Notes: generated by a model from the letters alone, not told the origin. A stretch of 49,287 nt of DNA from an uncultured Duncaniella sp. (GCA_910577335.1 CAJTMJ010000024.1:1-49287); one strand, 5' to 3'; counted from the stretch's first letter, positions 32,958 through 43,239 are shown. Numbers and translations: made by a program.

Positions 32958-35348
32958 TTACTTGTTTTCAATCTCCCTTTTCCGCAAGAGAGCTTCTAAA
33001 TAGTAGTAATCAGCGTAGTTAAGAGGTACATCTATCTCGCTTCCGCCCGGGTGATGTCCGGTGGAATGAAGCAGGAGGAATCCATGATTGCTGCCGGGTT
33101 CTGCCTGATAATGATTATGCAGACTGTCAAGTATTTTGTCGGCAGCGGCTATGTAGCGTGTCCCTTTTTCAGGATTTACATATTGCGAAAGTTCGTACAA
33201 CCCTGATGCTATGATGGCTGCGGCTGATGCGTCACGAGCCACATTGACGTTCACATTCTCAGGGGTGCAATTATTTACTTCCGGCATTTTCATATCCCAA
33301 TAAGGTATCATATCAGCCGGCATGTTTGGCAATGATAGCACGAAATCGGCAATTGCCTCGCTTTTTTTCAAATATGCCTCATCACCGGTGAAACGGTAAC
33401 ATACTGCAAAACCGTAAAGCCCCCAGCTCTGACCTCTGCTCCAGAAGGAGTCATCGGCATAACCCTGATGAGTAAATTTTCCTCTGACACCACCGGTTTC
33501 GGGATCATAATCAACGACATGATAGGATGAATGGTCATTGCGGAAATGATTCTTCATAGTCGTATTTGCATGATTTACCGCTACATTCCAATAGATTGAA
33601 TCTCCGGTAAGCTGTGTGGCACGGAAAAGCATCTCAAGATTCATCATATTGTCGATGATAACGGGGAACGCCCATTTGTCTCTGTTGTGATCCCATGAGC
33701 GGATGCTTTTCACTACAGGATTATAACGTGAAGTCAGCGTCTTCGCACTCTGTATCACCACATCTTTATATGACTGCTCATTGGTAAGCTCATATCCTTT
33801 CCCGAAGCTATTATTCATCATAAACCCGAGGTCATGAGTGCCTTTGTGCCATTTAGCTTCTTCGATGGGCCAAGTCCACGATATTGCCTGTTGGCGATGA
33901 GCGGGATTTTTGGTGAAATCATACAGTTGCCATAATGAGCCGGCGAAGAATCCTGAACACCAGTCATGTGGATGAATCATTGCAAGAGTTCCATCCGGCT
34001 TGATCGACCGAGGAACCACACGCCTTTGGCGTGCGTTATCTTCCTGCTTGCGAGCCTTGTCTGCATCAGCTGTCGCTATACTCAGCTGATCTGCTGCAAA
34101 AGCGAAAGCATCGTCCACAGCGTCAGCTTTGTAATATACAAGATTGAAGATATCATTGTAGTCGAGATGGCGATTCCCATTATAAAGATTCATATAACGC
34201 TTTCTGCGGTTCACGTATTCTTTGTCATCAGCCCCGGCAAGTAATGCGGCTGATCGGTACAGGCTTTTGCACACGTTCTGAGTCGTCGATTGCCACCCGC
34301 TTATCTGAGCGTATGGCCACTCGCTTACATCCATCCCAACATAATCAGCAAGAAAATCCATACCCTTATAGAAATTAATTCCATCCTTAGATGTGGATTT
34401 GTCAATCTCTATTCCGGCTTTTTTAGCCATTGAAATAATGTCTATGAGATGCTCAAGATTATAGTTGGAGTAATGGAACGCAAGTGTGCGCTTAAGCTCG
34501 TGAGGCTGTGACCCGTCAGGTCTCAACTGTTTGTAAATACGATTTTCCGGCACAGATTCTATCGCCTTTTTTGCTGTGGCAATATCACCTGTATATAATG
34601 CAAATGCTATGATCTGAGCATCGTAAGCGATACTGTGGTTATTGGCAGCCTTTGACTCTTCAACACCTTGCGGACTCTCAATCATCCACTTTGTAAACTC
34701 GGCAAACCATTTTTTCAAATTCTTGCTGTCCTTTTTTGTGAATGATTTTGAATTTTCCAACAGAGCTACCGCATCGAGCATTTCCACGAAAGAATAACTG
34801 TCGATTAATCCGTAGGAGCGCCCCTTATTATTGAAATGTCCGGGAGCCACTTGGGCATATTCGAGATTCGGATTCATGGCTGTGGCTTTGTCGAGGAACC
34901 AAACCTTTATAAGTTCGGTAGCCTTACGGGCATATTTCTCATCTCCGCTAAAATACCATGCCGATGCCAATGTTTTAATCCTGCCGGCTGTTATTCCGAG
35001 TCTTACACGGTCAAGCTTGTTAATTTCAGGATTAGAGATCCCATCCCTGCTGATATAGGGAAGCCCATCTGGTTTGGATGGATCACGCCAATAGTAACGG
35101 GCTTGACTCATATAATCATGTTTGTCACCGCTCGCAGGAATTTTTTCCTTCATCATAACCGACAATGGCTCCGCATCAAGCAATCTGTCAGCTTGGCTTA
35201 TCAGATTACTGTATGTCTTTGAATAGAATGGCTGGTCAAGACTATTCTTTACATCAGCCAGATGGTTTGCATCCCATACGGATTGCGAATTGGCTCCGAA
35301 TATGGCAAACACCATTGTCAGCAATAGAAAAAATCTGTTTATTCCCAT
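32958..35348 (-). CDS. PL38-like polysaccharide lyase fused to a GH88 unsaturated uronyl hydrolase
   Basis: About 796 residues from the ATG at 35348, which opens a signal peptide (MGINRFFLLL...GANSQS); a frame to 35381 adds 11 residues before it. Residues about 24-400 look like an alginate-lyase-type (alpha/alpha) toroid, with NNHSIAYD at 236-243 and RPDGSQPHELKRT at 276-288, as in PL38-related enzymes. Residues about 420-790 form a second (alpha/alpha)6 barrel of GH88 type, with the catalytic aspartates D506 in THDLGF and D566 in IIDNMMN. The lyase would cut uronic-acid linkages and leave an unsaturated end, which the GH88 half would then release. Family assignments are by motif only; PL38 versus another PF05426-like family is uncertain. 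Confidence 0.75.
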   Translation of the reverse strand: MGINRFFLLLTMVFAIFGANSQSVWDANHLADVKNSLDQPFYSKTYSNLISQADRLLDAEPLSVMMKEKIPASGDKHDYMSQARYYWRDPSKPDGLPYISRDGISNPEINKLDRVRLGITAGRIKTLASAWYFSGDEKYARKATELIKVWFLDKATAMNPNLEYAQVAPGHFNNKGRSYGLIDSYSFVEMLDAVALLENSKSFTKKDSKNLKKWFAEFTKWMIESPQGVEESKAANNHSIAYDAQIIAFALYTGDIATAKKAIESVPENRIYKQLRPDGSQPHELKRTLAFHYSNYNLEHLIDIISMAKKAGIEIDKSTSKDGINFYKGMDFLADYVGMDVSEWPYAQISGWQSTTQNVCKSLYRSAALLAGADDKEYVNRRKRYMNLYNGNRHLDYNDIFNLVYYKADAVDDAFAFAADQLSIATADADKARKQEDNARQRRVVPRSIKPDGTLAMIHPHDWCSGFFAGSLWQLYDFTKNPAHRQQAISWTWPIEEAKWHKGTHDLGFMMNNSFGKGYELTNEQSYKDVVIQSAKTLTSRYNPVVKSIRSWDHNRDKWAFPVIIDNMMNLEMLFRATQLTGDSIYWNVAVNHANTTMKNHFRNDHSSYHVVDYDPETGGVRGKFTHQGYADDSFWSRGQSWGLYGFAVCYRFTGDEAYLKKSEAIADFVLSLPNMPADMIPYWDMKMPEVNNCTPENVNVNVARDASAAAIIASGLYELSQYVNPEKGTRYIAAADKILDSLHNHYQAEPGSNHGFLLLHSTGHHPGGSEIDVPLNYADYYYLEALLRKREIENK

Positions 35349-35385
35349 AATTTTACTTTTATAATAGATGGTAACAGGCATAAGA

Positions 35386-35472
35386 TTGAGATTAAAGTAT
35401 CCACCTTTCTTCCGATTCTTTAATCAGCGACACTGATGGAATGAGAGGAAAGGTGGATATTTAGTATCTCAA
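35386..35472 (-). repeat. Large multi-part hairpin between the binding-protein and lyase genes
   Basis: A perfect 12-bp stem (35398-35409 with 35448-35459) is flanked by an outer 7-bp pair (TTGAGAT 35386-35392 with ATCTCAA 35466-35472) and encloses inner pairs TTCC/GGAA and ATCAG/CTGAT. No T run follows on the minus strand. It looks like an RNA processing or stability element inside the operon, not a plain terminator. Confidence 0.6.
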
Positions 35473-35521
35473 CCTTCACAGGCTAAATATACAACCTTTT
35501 CTACCATTAATTAATTTACCA

Positions 35522-36163
35522 TCAAATTATTGCAATTGTAACACGATGATTTTGTGTGAAAATACGAACCGAATAATCCTTTGTGCGTACCTGATAGGTA
35601 CTTTCCGGATCAAGATTGCTCAAAGTCACATCAGAGTTAGGGTTGAATGTCTCAAGGTTGAAACAGCCTTTCTTACATCCGGGGAGTGCCTTTATGTAAA
35701 TATTCTGGTCACCCTTTTTAGCATTGGGCCATGACATTGCAAAAGCACCGTCGCTGTTGGGCTGCAGCACATTGCCGTTGGCATCAACCACTTCGTAATC
35801 GACGCCTCGTGTCAGAACTGTGCCATCGTATGCTACTTGAGTCTTATTTACCTCAGGAGTGGGATAATACTTCTCATCAGCAGGTTTAGGTGTGGTGTAA
35901 TAAAATGTCTCCACATTAAAACTTCTTACAAACTCACTCCATAAATGCATAGGCACAGCTACTGTCTGTCCTTCGATAACTGAATATGTAAGCACGTTAT
36001 TGCTGCCGAGCTTAGTTGACTCGTATCCCCATTCTTTGGGTCCGAAGAAGAATTCATTTTCAAGCGAATGGTCATAATCCCAGTCATTTTCTCTGCCACA
36101 TGAGCTTAGGGTGACACCTATGATGACTGCCATTATTGCCGCATATATATACTTCAGTTTCAT
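35522..36163 (-). CDS. SusE-position surface glycan-binding lipoprotein
   Basis: 213 residues with a lipobox (LSSC, Cys22). The rest is beta-rich, with an aromatic stretch NEFFFGPKEWGYES and a DUF1735-like strand pattern (VDYEVVDANGNVLQPNSDG). I cannot place it in a named family with certainty. Its position directly behind SusD and before the enzymes is where Bacteroidota put SusE/SusF-like proteins that hold glycan at the cell surface. It is shorter than most two- or three-domain SusE proteins. A large hairpin follows it at 35386-35472. Confidence 0.6.
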   Translation of the reverse strand: MKLKYIYAAIMAVIIGVTLSSCGRENDWDYDHSLENEFFFGPKEWGYESTKLGSNNVLTYSVIEGQTVAVPMHLWSEFVRSFNVETFYYTTPKPADEKYYPTPEVNKTQVAYDGTVLTRGVDYEVVDANGNVLQPNSDGAFAMSWPNAKKGDQNIYIKALPGCKKGCFNLETFNPNSDVTLSNLDPESTYQVRTKDYSVRIFTQNHRVTIAII

Positions 36164-36191
36164 ATCTATTAAAATTTAAAGGTAAGCAAAT

Positions 36192-37870
36192 TTATTCCCA
36201 ACCGGGATTCTGTGTCACGTTACCGCCGGAATTAGCTATTTCATAGAGAGGTACAGGGTAAAGATAATCCTTTGCCGGATTAAATTTTCTATCCTCTGCA
36301 AATTCTATGACATACATGTCGTTCTGGTCATAGCGGGTCTTGCCATTTAACATACCGGCTGTTTCGGTAAGATGTCCGTCATAGTCTGTACGCTGTTTCG
36401 GAGTTTCATCATCGTTGAATTTAGCACCGATAATATCCACTGGGAGGACATATTCGGCTATTTTCCAGCGGATAATGTCGTCATATCGCTTGTTCTCATC
36501 GATGAACTCTATGGTGCGTTCACGACGTATCTCATCGAGTATGTTTAGTCCGTTGGCTGATGCGAAAGCATTGGTCAACATAGCAGGCATACCTACTCTG
36601 CGGCGAAGAGCATTGACAGTAATATCAAGGTCTGAATCGGATATCGAGCCGTTAAGCTCATATAACGCTTCTGCGTATGAGATAAGAACTTCCGCATAAC
36701 GTATGATCATCTTATCAGTCCATTCACCACCGTTAGTGGTCCACTGAGCTAACTAAAGCCTTTCTTAATGCTGTATCCGGTGCCAAAAGCGAATGGATTA
36801 AACGCACCTTTATAGGCTTCTTCTCCAATCTTGTAGATTGTCATTCCAAGGCGAGGGTCACGATTGCTGAAAATATCATCATAGCTGGTTTCAGGGATGA
36901 TTGCAAGCGGTGATTTTTCTCTGGGAAGACCATCGGTATATAAGAACAAGTCTACTATATTGCGGGTCAGAGAGGTCCCGGTTTCAAGATCACGTGAGTT
37001 ACGATGGTTTGTGGTAGCAGCTCCGTTAGGTCCATATACTTTGACAAATATATTCTCACGGTTACCTCTGCCTTCGGCTTCATCCTGAAACAGTTTCTCA
37101 AAATCGTAATATAACTCGAATTTACCCTTGTTATCTCCGACTATAAGATTACGGGCAGCCTCAACGGCTTTTGTCAGGTGGTGGTTAGGATCACAGCCGG
37201 CATCCTTATGATACTTACCATGTGTTCCTGTGTAAAGACCTACTCTGACAATCATGGCAAGAGCTGCCTGTCGAGACACCTGTCCCCAGTCTTTAGCGGA
37301 AATATTATCAATGTCAGGGAGCCATTGCGAAGCGAAATCAAGATCTTCGTAAACCTGCTTGATTACTTCCTCACGGGGTGTGCGTCCCATCTTAAGATCG
37401 GGATCCGTTGTGTTATCGATGGTTTTCAGAAGCAAAGGCACATCACCATACTTCTTTGTGAGTTCAAAATAATAGTATGCACGGAAAAACTTTGCTTCTG
37501 CCTGATAACGGTTGAGGATATCCTCCGGCACAGCCGCCTTGGGTGACTTTTCAAGAATGTTGTTGGCTATATTGATACGCCAGTAAGAGTCGGTCCATGC
37601 CCCGTTAGTAGAGGGGATTGTCCAGTTACCTTGGCTCTGTCCGTTGGTGCCGGCAAGTTCATCAGAACGTTTGTCATGAGTAAATCCTCCGCCGAGATCA
37701 TTATTGCCGTTAAGTTGCTCATAAAATCTGTTACAAGCGCCACGGAGGTCAGTCTCTGTTTTCCAGAATCCGGTATCCGTCATTGTGGTCTCCGGTTGCA
37801 TGTCAAGGTCACAGCCGGTGACTGCGAGGGCAAATGCCCCCATGATTATATATTTAGATATAGATTTCAT
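36192..37870 (-). pseudogene. SusD-like glycan-binding lipoprotein with a frameshift
   Basis: The first frame (37870 to 36749) encodes 373 residues with a lipobox (AVTGC, Cys20) and typical SusD text: GFWKTETDLRGACNRFYEQL, YQAEAKFFRAYYYFELTKKYGD. It ends at TAG (36749-36751). The remaining SusD C-terminus continues in another frame from about 36750 to 36192: after GCT CAG TGG the code reads AQWTTNGGEWTDK and then MIIRYAEVLISYAEALYELNG. Restoring one lost base near 36749-36752 gives a protein of about 560 residues, the normal SusD length. In the new frame a stop at 36753-36755 limits where a shift can occur. It may be a real mutation or a sequencing error. Confidence 0.8.
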
Positions 37871-37882
37871 TGGTAATTTGGT

Positions 37883-40800
37883 TTAAAGAGTGAGATTAAG
37901 TCCTACAGTCCAAGTACGGAAGAATGGGTAATAATTGGCGCTCGGGTTGTTGCCTACTTCCGGGTCAAATACCTTTAACATTTTTGAGTGTTCCCAAAGG
38001 TCGCTTCCGTTCACATATACACGAAGTTGTTCGATATGATATTTCTTTAGAGGTATGGAATAACCTAATGTCACATTTTTAAGTCGGATATAGGATGCGT
38101 CCTGAACCCAGCGGTCAGAAGTGTTATAGTTGAAGGCGTTTCCGCTAAATAGGCGGGGCCAGTAAGCATCTTGATTATCTTCAGTCCAATAGTCACGGTG
38201 GATAGTCCATGGCATGTCGTAAGTGCGATTCAAAGGAGCAATCTCGGCTGCGTCGATAGCAACTTTACGTTTTGCAACACCTTGGAACATTATAGAGAAG
38301 TCAAATCCTTTCCATTGTGCTCCTAAATTAAAGCCGTAGAAATAACGTCCGTTGGATGAACCGAGACATACGAGGTCGCCGGGGTTTTCAGGTGTGCCTC
38401 CGCCTTGTCCGATCTGATGATCAGGGTTGCCCTGTGCCACATATTTGACATCACCTCCGCTAACCTTAGCGTCATTGAATGACTGATAGCCGGGATGAGC
38501 CTCTTTGTAATCAAGGTATTCCTGTCGGCTTGACCAGTATCCGTCTGTCTTATAACCCCAGATGGTGTTGAGGGGATAACCTTCGAGGATACCCACTGAT
38601 CCAGCCTTGATAGTATTCTGTCCTGAATATTCCACAACCTTATTATCGCTGTCGCTCAGGTTGAAGCTAAAGTTATATGTCAAATCTTTCCAGCGGTCAC
38701 GCCATCCGATCTCTATTTCCCATCCCCAAGTCTTAAGTGTACCTACGTTTGAATTAGGAACTGTGATACCGACCAAATGGGGGAGTGTAACACCGGCAAG
38801 CATGTTGTCGTTCTTCTTCCAATAGTAATCACCTGTGAATGTGAGTCGATTGTTTAACATTCCAAGGTCAACACCGACGTTGGTTGATGTGATGATTTCC
38901 CATGTTTTGTCAACGGAAGCCATGTTGCTCTGATAGTAGTTGGCAACACCCATGTTTGACGAGCTGTTTATGACGGGGATATAGTCATACAGACCGAGTA
39001 TGGCACCATTACCAAGCTGACCCCAAGATGCGCGCACCTTAAAGTTGTTGATCTGCTCAATATTCCAAAAATCTTCTTGGCTTACACGCCATGCAGCGGA
39101 GAATGAGGGGAAAGCGTGCCAGCGACGTTCAGGCGCAAGGCGTGAGCTGCCGTCATAACGCACATTGGCTTCAAGGAGATAACGTTCATCAAAATCATAG
39201 TTGATTCTGCCGAAATATGACATCATAGCCCATGTCTCTATTTTGTCACCTACGATTGTGTTGGCAGGGTCGGATGAATCATAATAGTTGAGCGAGAAGA
39301 AATCATTTGAAATCAAATTCTTGATGCTTGCATACATCTCCTCTTTACGATAACGTTCGTAGGAAGTACCGGCAAGTACTCCAAGACCATGTTTTCCAAA
39401 CTGACCGTTGTATGTCAGGATAGCCTCCACATTGTCATGGTAGTCGCTATTCTTTCTGCGTTCCATAGAGTTGGGGTTGTTAACCTGCTGGCGATTTGTC
39501 AGTCCGAGACGGTCTTTCCATTCGAGGTTTCGGCGGGTGATGTCCTGTGACCAGTAGCCTGCGCGACGGCTGGCACGGAGGGTAAGAGCAAGCCCTTTGA
39601 CAAAATAGTCATGAATGTTTAGTTCAGCTTTGCCGATATAGGATTCATATTTTTGTTTGTTTTCACCACCGTTAAGCATAATGTCGATGGCGTTTTGCTG
39701 CAAGTCACCATTGTAAGGACTGTCATTGATATCCTCTTCCGGGTTTAATATAGGCTGGCGACCGCGTACTCGATACAGACGGCTGAGAAGTCCCTTTGCA
39801 CCGTAAGGATTGTTTCTGGTGAACTTACCTTCATAACTTGCCATAAGATTGAAACTGATATGGTCATTCAGTTCGGAATTGATTTTCGCACGAAGATTGT
39901 ATCGTTCATTCTTATCAGGACCGTATTTGAGTATACCATCCTTAGTATAGTATCCGCCTGAAACGAGGTAGTTCAAATCCTTTTTACCACCTGTAAGGCT
40001 GACGCTGTGGCTCTGCTGAGTGGTATGGCTTTTAGTACCTTCGTTTACCCAGTTGGTAGATTCGAAAAGGTCCCATCTGCCATTTGTATGGTTAGGACGA
40101 TAGTTGAAATTGGGGTTGCCGACCCATGAGCTCTGTTCGGCGTTCCATTCGGGGTTCTGTCCTGCTTGCACACGTGCTTCATTGATCATCACCTGTTCTT
40201 CCCATGCCGGAAGACGCTGGGGCATAAGTCCCGGTTTATTAAAACCTACAAATCCGTTGTAGCTGACCTTCACTTTCCCTTCAGTGCCATTTTTTGTGGT
40301 GATAAGTATTACACCGGCAGCTGCACGGGCACCATAAATAGCACTTGCCGCAGCATCTTTAAGTACTGATATGGATGCAATGTCGTTAGGGTTAAGCAAT
40401 GTCATATCTCCTTCCACACCGTCAATCAACACGAGTGTTGAGGTGGCGTTGGCTGATGAAAATCCGCGAACTCTCATTCCGCTTGTCTCCGAACCGGGTT
40501 CGCCGCTGGTACGTAGCACCTGAAGTCCGGGGACTTCTCCTTGCAATGCTGTCAATACATCAGTGGTAGGCTTTGATGAAATCTTGTCACCGTCAATTGC
40601 TGATACAGCACCTGAAAGGTTAACTTTCTTTTGTGTGCCGTAACCTACGACAACCACTTCATCAAGTTGTTCGGTGTCCTCCTGCATGGTGATTACGCCC
40701 ATGTCAGCCTTAGCCGGCATTTCTAAGGGCTTATAACCTACGTAAGAGAACTCGAGAATAGCTGACGGGCTTACCTTAAGAGAAAATTGTCCGTCAATAT

Positions 40801-40978
40801 CGGTCAAAACACCATTGTTGGTGCCCTTCTCTTTGACCGCAACTCCGACCATTGGCTCTTTGCCTACGTCTTGGATTACACCTTTTGCTATGATCTGTGC
40901 CATTATACTTGGAGCAGCCAGCATAATCATGGCAAACAAAATCACGAAGGATTTTAATCGCATTTTTAAGTTTTCCAT
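37883..40978 (-). CDS. SusC-like TonB-dependent outer-membrane transporter
   Basis: 1031 residues. A signal peptide (to about AQ28) is followed by a carboxypeptidase-D-like regulatory domain (about 29-110, with GVLTDIDGQFSLKV and SYVGYKPLE), the TonB box-like DEVVVVGYGTQKK, a plug domain (about 115-230, with VLIDGVEGD and ISVLKDAAASAIYGARAA) and a long beta-barrel ending WTVGLNLTL. This is a full-length SusC. It imports oligosaccharides captured by its SusD partner, which here is frameshifted (12 bp downstream). A minus-strand -7-like box (plus-strand 41020-41027) lies upstream without a clear -33. Confidence 0.93.
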   Translation of the reverse strand: MENLKMRLKSFVILFAMIMLAAPSIMAQIIAKGVIQDVGKEPMVGVAVKEKGTNNGVLTDIDGQFSLKVSPSAILEFSYVGYKPLEMPAKADMGVITMQEDTEQLDEVVVVGYGTQKKVNLSGAVSAIDGDKISSKPTTDVLTALQGEVPGLQVLRTSGEPGSETSGMRVRGFSSANATSTLVLIDGVEGDMTLLNPNDIASISVLKDAAASAIYGARAAAGVILITTKNGTEGKVKVSYNGFVGFNKPGLMPQRLPAWEEQVMINEARVQAGQNPEWNAEQSSWVGNPNFNYRPNHTNGRWDLFESTNWVNEGTKSHTTQQSHSVSLTGGKKDLNYLVSGGYYTKDGILKYGPDKNERYNLRAKINSELNDHISFNLMASYEGKFTRNNPYGAKGLLSRLYRVRGRQPILNPEEDINDSPYNGDLQQNAIDIMLNGGENKQKYESYIGKAELNIHDYFVKGLALTLRASRRAGYWSQDITRRNLEWKDRLGLTNRQQVNNPNSMERRKNSDYHDNVEAILTYNGQFGKHGLGVLAGTSYERYRKEEMYASIKNLISNDFFSLNYYDSSDPANTIVGDKIETWAMMSYFGRINYDFDERYLLEANVRYDGSSRLAPERRWHAFPSFSAAWRVSQEDFWNIEQINNFKVRASWGQLGNGAILGLYDYIPVINSSSNMGVANYYQSNMASVDKTWEIITSTNVGVDLGMLNNRLTFTGDYYWKKNDNMLAGVTLPHLVGITVPNSNVGTLKTWGWEIEIGWRDRWKDLTYNFSFNLSDSDNKVVEYSGQNTIKAGSVGILEGYPLNTIWGYKTDGYWSSRQEYLDYKEAHPGYQSFNDAKVSGGDVKYVAQGNPDHQIGQGGGTPENPGDLVCLGSSNGRYFYGFNLGAQWKGFDFSIMFQGVAKRKVAIDAAEIAPLNRTYDMPWTIHRDYWTEDNQDAYWPRLFSGNAFNYNTSDRWVQDASYIRLKNVTLGYSIPLKKYHIEQLRVYVNGSDLWEHSKMLKVFDPEVGNNPSANYYPFFRTWTVGLNLTL

Positions 40979-41172
40979 TTGTTGAATTTTGGTAATAATG
41001 ATTGAAAAATTTCTGTGAGCAAAATTACAGACGATATTTCTATGCTGAAGGTCATAGTAATATACTTTGGTAAATGCTGCGCTGATTCAATCGGTTAATA
41101 TTCAATATTATATAAGGTTACATATTGTGCTATTCGGTAAGGTATGGTGTTGATTGCAGGAAGTCATTAAAA
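40979..41172. promoter_or_regulatory. Control region upstream of susC
   Basis: 194 bp between the regulator and susC. On the minus strand TAATTTTG (plus-strand 41020-41027) matches the -7 box, placing the start about 35-40 nt before the susC ATG. The regulator's binding site should lie here, but I see no clear repeat to name. Confidence 0.35.
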
Positions 41173-42906
41173 TCAGATTGAAGGCTTCCCTAACAGGCGA
41201 ACCGCAGAAGCGAATTCTTCATTAGGAATATCTGATTTATTGCGGACTCGTTGGCGTGTATTATAGACTGTCTGGACAGAGCAATGAAGGAATTTTGATA
41301 TCTTCACGCTGTCGTTAATTCCAAGACGGACAAACGCATATATCCTAAGTTCAGTGTTGAGGAGTTCCCCTTTCTTTAGCACAATCCTGTCGGCGGGACG
41401 GAGAAGCGTATTGAAGTCTTCCACGAAATTAGGGTATACCCTTAAAAATATCTGATCGAAGTTAGAGTATAGCTCTTTTATTTCACCATGGGAAAGCTCC
41501 GGCGATTTTGTGAGTTCCTTAACCTCCTCAAATTTATGTGCCATAATCTTTCTATAAATATCACGTCTGAAGTCATCGAGTTTACTGATGTAATTTGAGC
41601 AGATTGAAAATATGTCGGCGATATAGCGCTCTTTGTTATCGTTGGCGACAAGCAACTCACTTGCCGATTGCTGTGTATTACGGACTAACTCCTCCAGACG
41701 GGTATTTACATCTTTAAGCTGCATACGTGTCTCTTGCAATTCCGTGACACGGCGGTTTAGCTCGTCGTTTGTTTCATTGAGAATCAATTTTTGCTTCTTT
41801 AATCTCTTGAACTGACGGTAGATATAACATACCGCAACTACTAATACCACTAATATTAATATCAGTATGTATATGAATGATTTTATCCTTTTTGCCTGCT
41901 CGTTGCTCTTCATGCTAAGGGCTTCAGCAATATGGTACTGCAAATCGGCAAGACGTCCTACTCGTACACGGCTGTTGTAGTCATTGGCACATTGTAGGCA
42001 ATAGGTTATATAATCATTTGCTCTGTTAAGGTCGCCGGCACCGTAAACAATGCTTGAAATTTCTTGCAATGAAGCTATCTCCTTGTTACACATTCTGATG
42101 TCAGCAATGGCAGAGAGAATAAGATATTTAAACGCATTCTCAGTATCACCCGTCTTTTTATAAAGGTGGCTGAGAACCCATGCATCCATCGCTTCCTTAC
42201 GGGTTGAAAAATTACTGGTTCTAACCACTTTTTCGACCAGAGGAATAGATTTTTTTGCGAGATCAAAGTCATTAAAACTTCTCCAGCCTATAAACCAGCA
42301 ATATAACGGGTCGGTGGATGGCAGGTTTCTTCCGAGATTCATCAACAGTGGTTCCATGTCGGGAAGAAACGGAGTCTCAAGTGAATTTTTACCAAGAAAT
42401 TGATCTTTATGAGTCGCTATAAACAATAGTCTCTCATAGTAATCGACAATCATACCGTTTGATAAACTGTTTATGTCAACCATATCTATACATTGCTTCG
42501 CCTCGTCAAGGAGTCCGGTCGCCGCATAAATATATGATTTGTTCAGATTCATTTCATCCATCCATGATTTGCGCCCTTGTTTCAACGCAATGTCATAACA
42601 GATATTGGCATAGTGAAGAGCTGAATCGGAGTCAAAAAAAGAAAATTCATTGTAAAGGTCACGATTAATCCAGTATAGATGTTCCGGATCATCCACACCG
42701 TGCAACTTTTTTCTCAAAGTTTCAATCTTTGATTTTTTGATGTTTTCAAATACATCTTTCTTGCTTAGCTCGACATCTAAAGAATCAAGCAGGCTTGCCA
42801 CATCGCAAGAAAGAAGTTTCGATTCCCTAATCGCTGAATGGGCGTGATAATGGAATCCAAACATCATAAACATAGCCGTGATGATGCTCAATCTAAGTTT
42901 AGACAT
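41173..42906 (-). CDS. TPR/membrane/coiled-coil/HTH regulator of the polysaccharide locus
   Basis: 577 residues. A signal sequence (about 1-25) is followed by a periplasmic helical TPR-like region (about 50-335), one membrane helix (about 343-365), a long coiled coil (about 370-425), and a C-terminal cytoplasmic part with DUF6377-like text and a final LuxR-type helix-turn-helix (DSVKISKFLHCSVQTVYNTRQRVRNK). This design senses a ligand outside and binds DNA inside, without a kinase. It lies directly upstream of susC in the same direction. It is therefore the probable transcriptional regulator of the locus. Confidence 0.75.
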   Translation of the reverse strand: MSKLRLSIITAMFMMFGFHYHAHSAIRESKLLSCDVASLLDSLDVELSKKDVFENIKKSKIETLRKKLHGVDDPEHLYWINRDLYNEFSFFDSDSALHYANICYDIALKQGRKSWMDEMNLNKSYIYAATGLLDEAKQCIDMVDINSLSNGMIVDYYERLLFIATHKDQFLGKNSLETPFLPDMEPLLMNLGRNLPSTDPLYCWFIGWRSFNDFDLAKKSIPLVEKVVRTSNFSTRKEAMDAWVLSHLYKKTGDTENAFKYLILSAIADIRMCNKEIASLQEISSIVYGAGDLNRANDYITYCLQCANDYNSRVRVGRLADLQYHIAEALSMKSNEQAKRIKSFIYILILILVVLVVAVCYIYRQFKRLKKQKLILNETNDELNRRVTELQETRMQLKDVNTRLEELVRNTQQSASELLVANDNKERYIADIFSICSNYISKLDDFRRDIYRKIMAHKFEEVKELTKSPELSHGEIKELYSNFDQIFLRVYPNFVEDFNTLLRPADRIVLKKGELLNTELRIYAFVRLGINDSVKISKFLHCSVQTVYNTRQRVRNKSDIPNEEFASAVRLLGKPSI

Positions 42907-43239
42907 GATATTAAATGACCGTTTTATTAGATTAATCGTATTATGTTATTTTAAGTTATGATAATCCTATTTATAATTTCGCAAATTTACATATTTATTA
43001 TTTATTCAACAATTTTAGGTAAATTATTTCGGTAAACTTTTAAAATTATATATTTTTAATTAATAGGCTATTATGTGCTTTAGTTGGTAAATTAAAATTC
43101 TGTATTAATCTGTTTGTGAGTATGGCTTTGATTAAAATAAAAGCAAAATGAATAATTAAATTTATTTAAAATATTAATTGATGGCTTTTGCAATGAGGTA
43201 ATAATTTTTGGTTGAGTAGGCAATCAAAAGCTGATTTTT

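Noticed and set aside
36744..36760. Programmed -1 ribosomal frameshift in susD
   Set aside because: No slippery heptamer is present and the second frame has a stop just before the overlap, so mutation or sequencing error is more likely.
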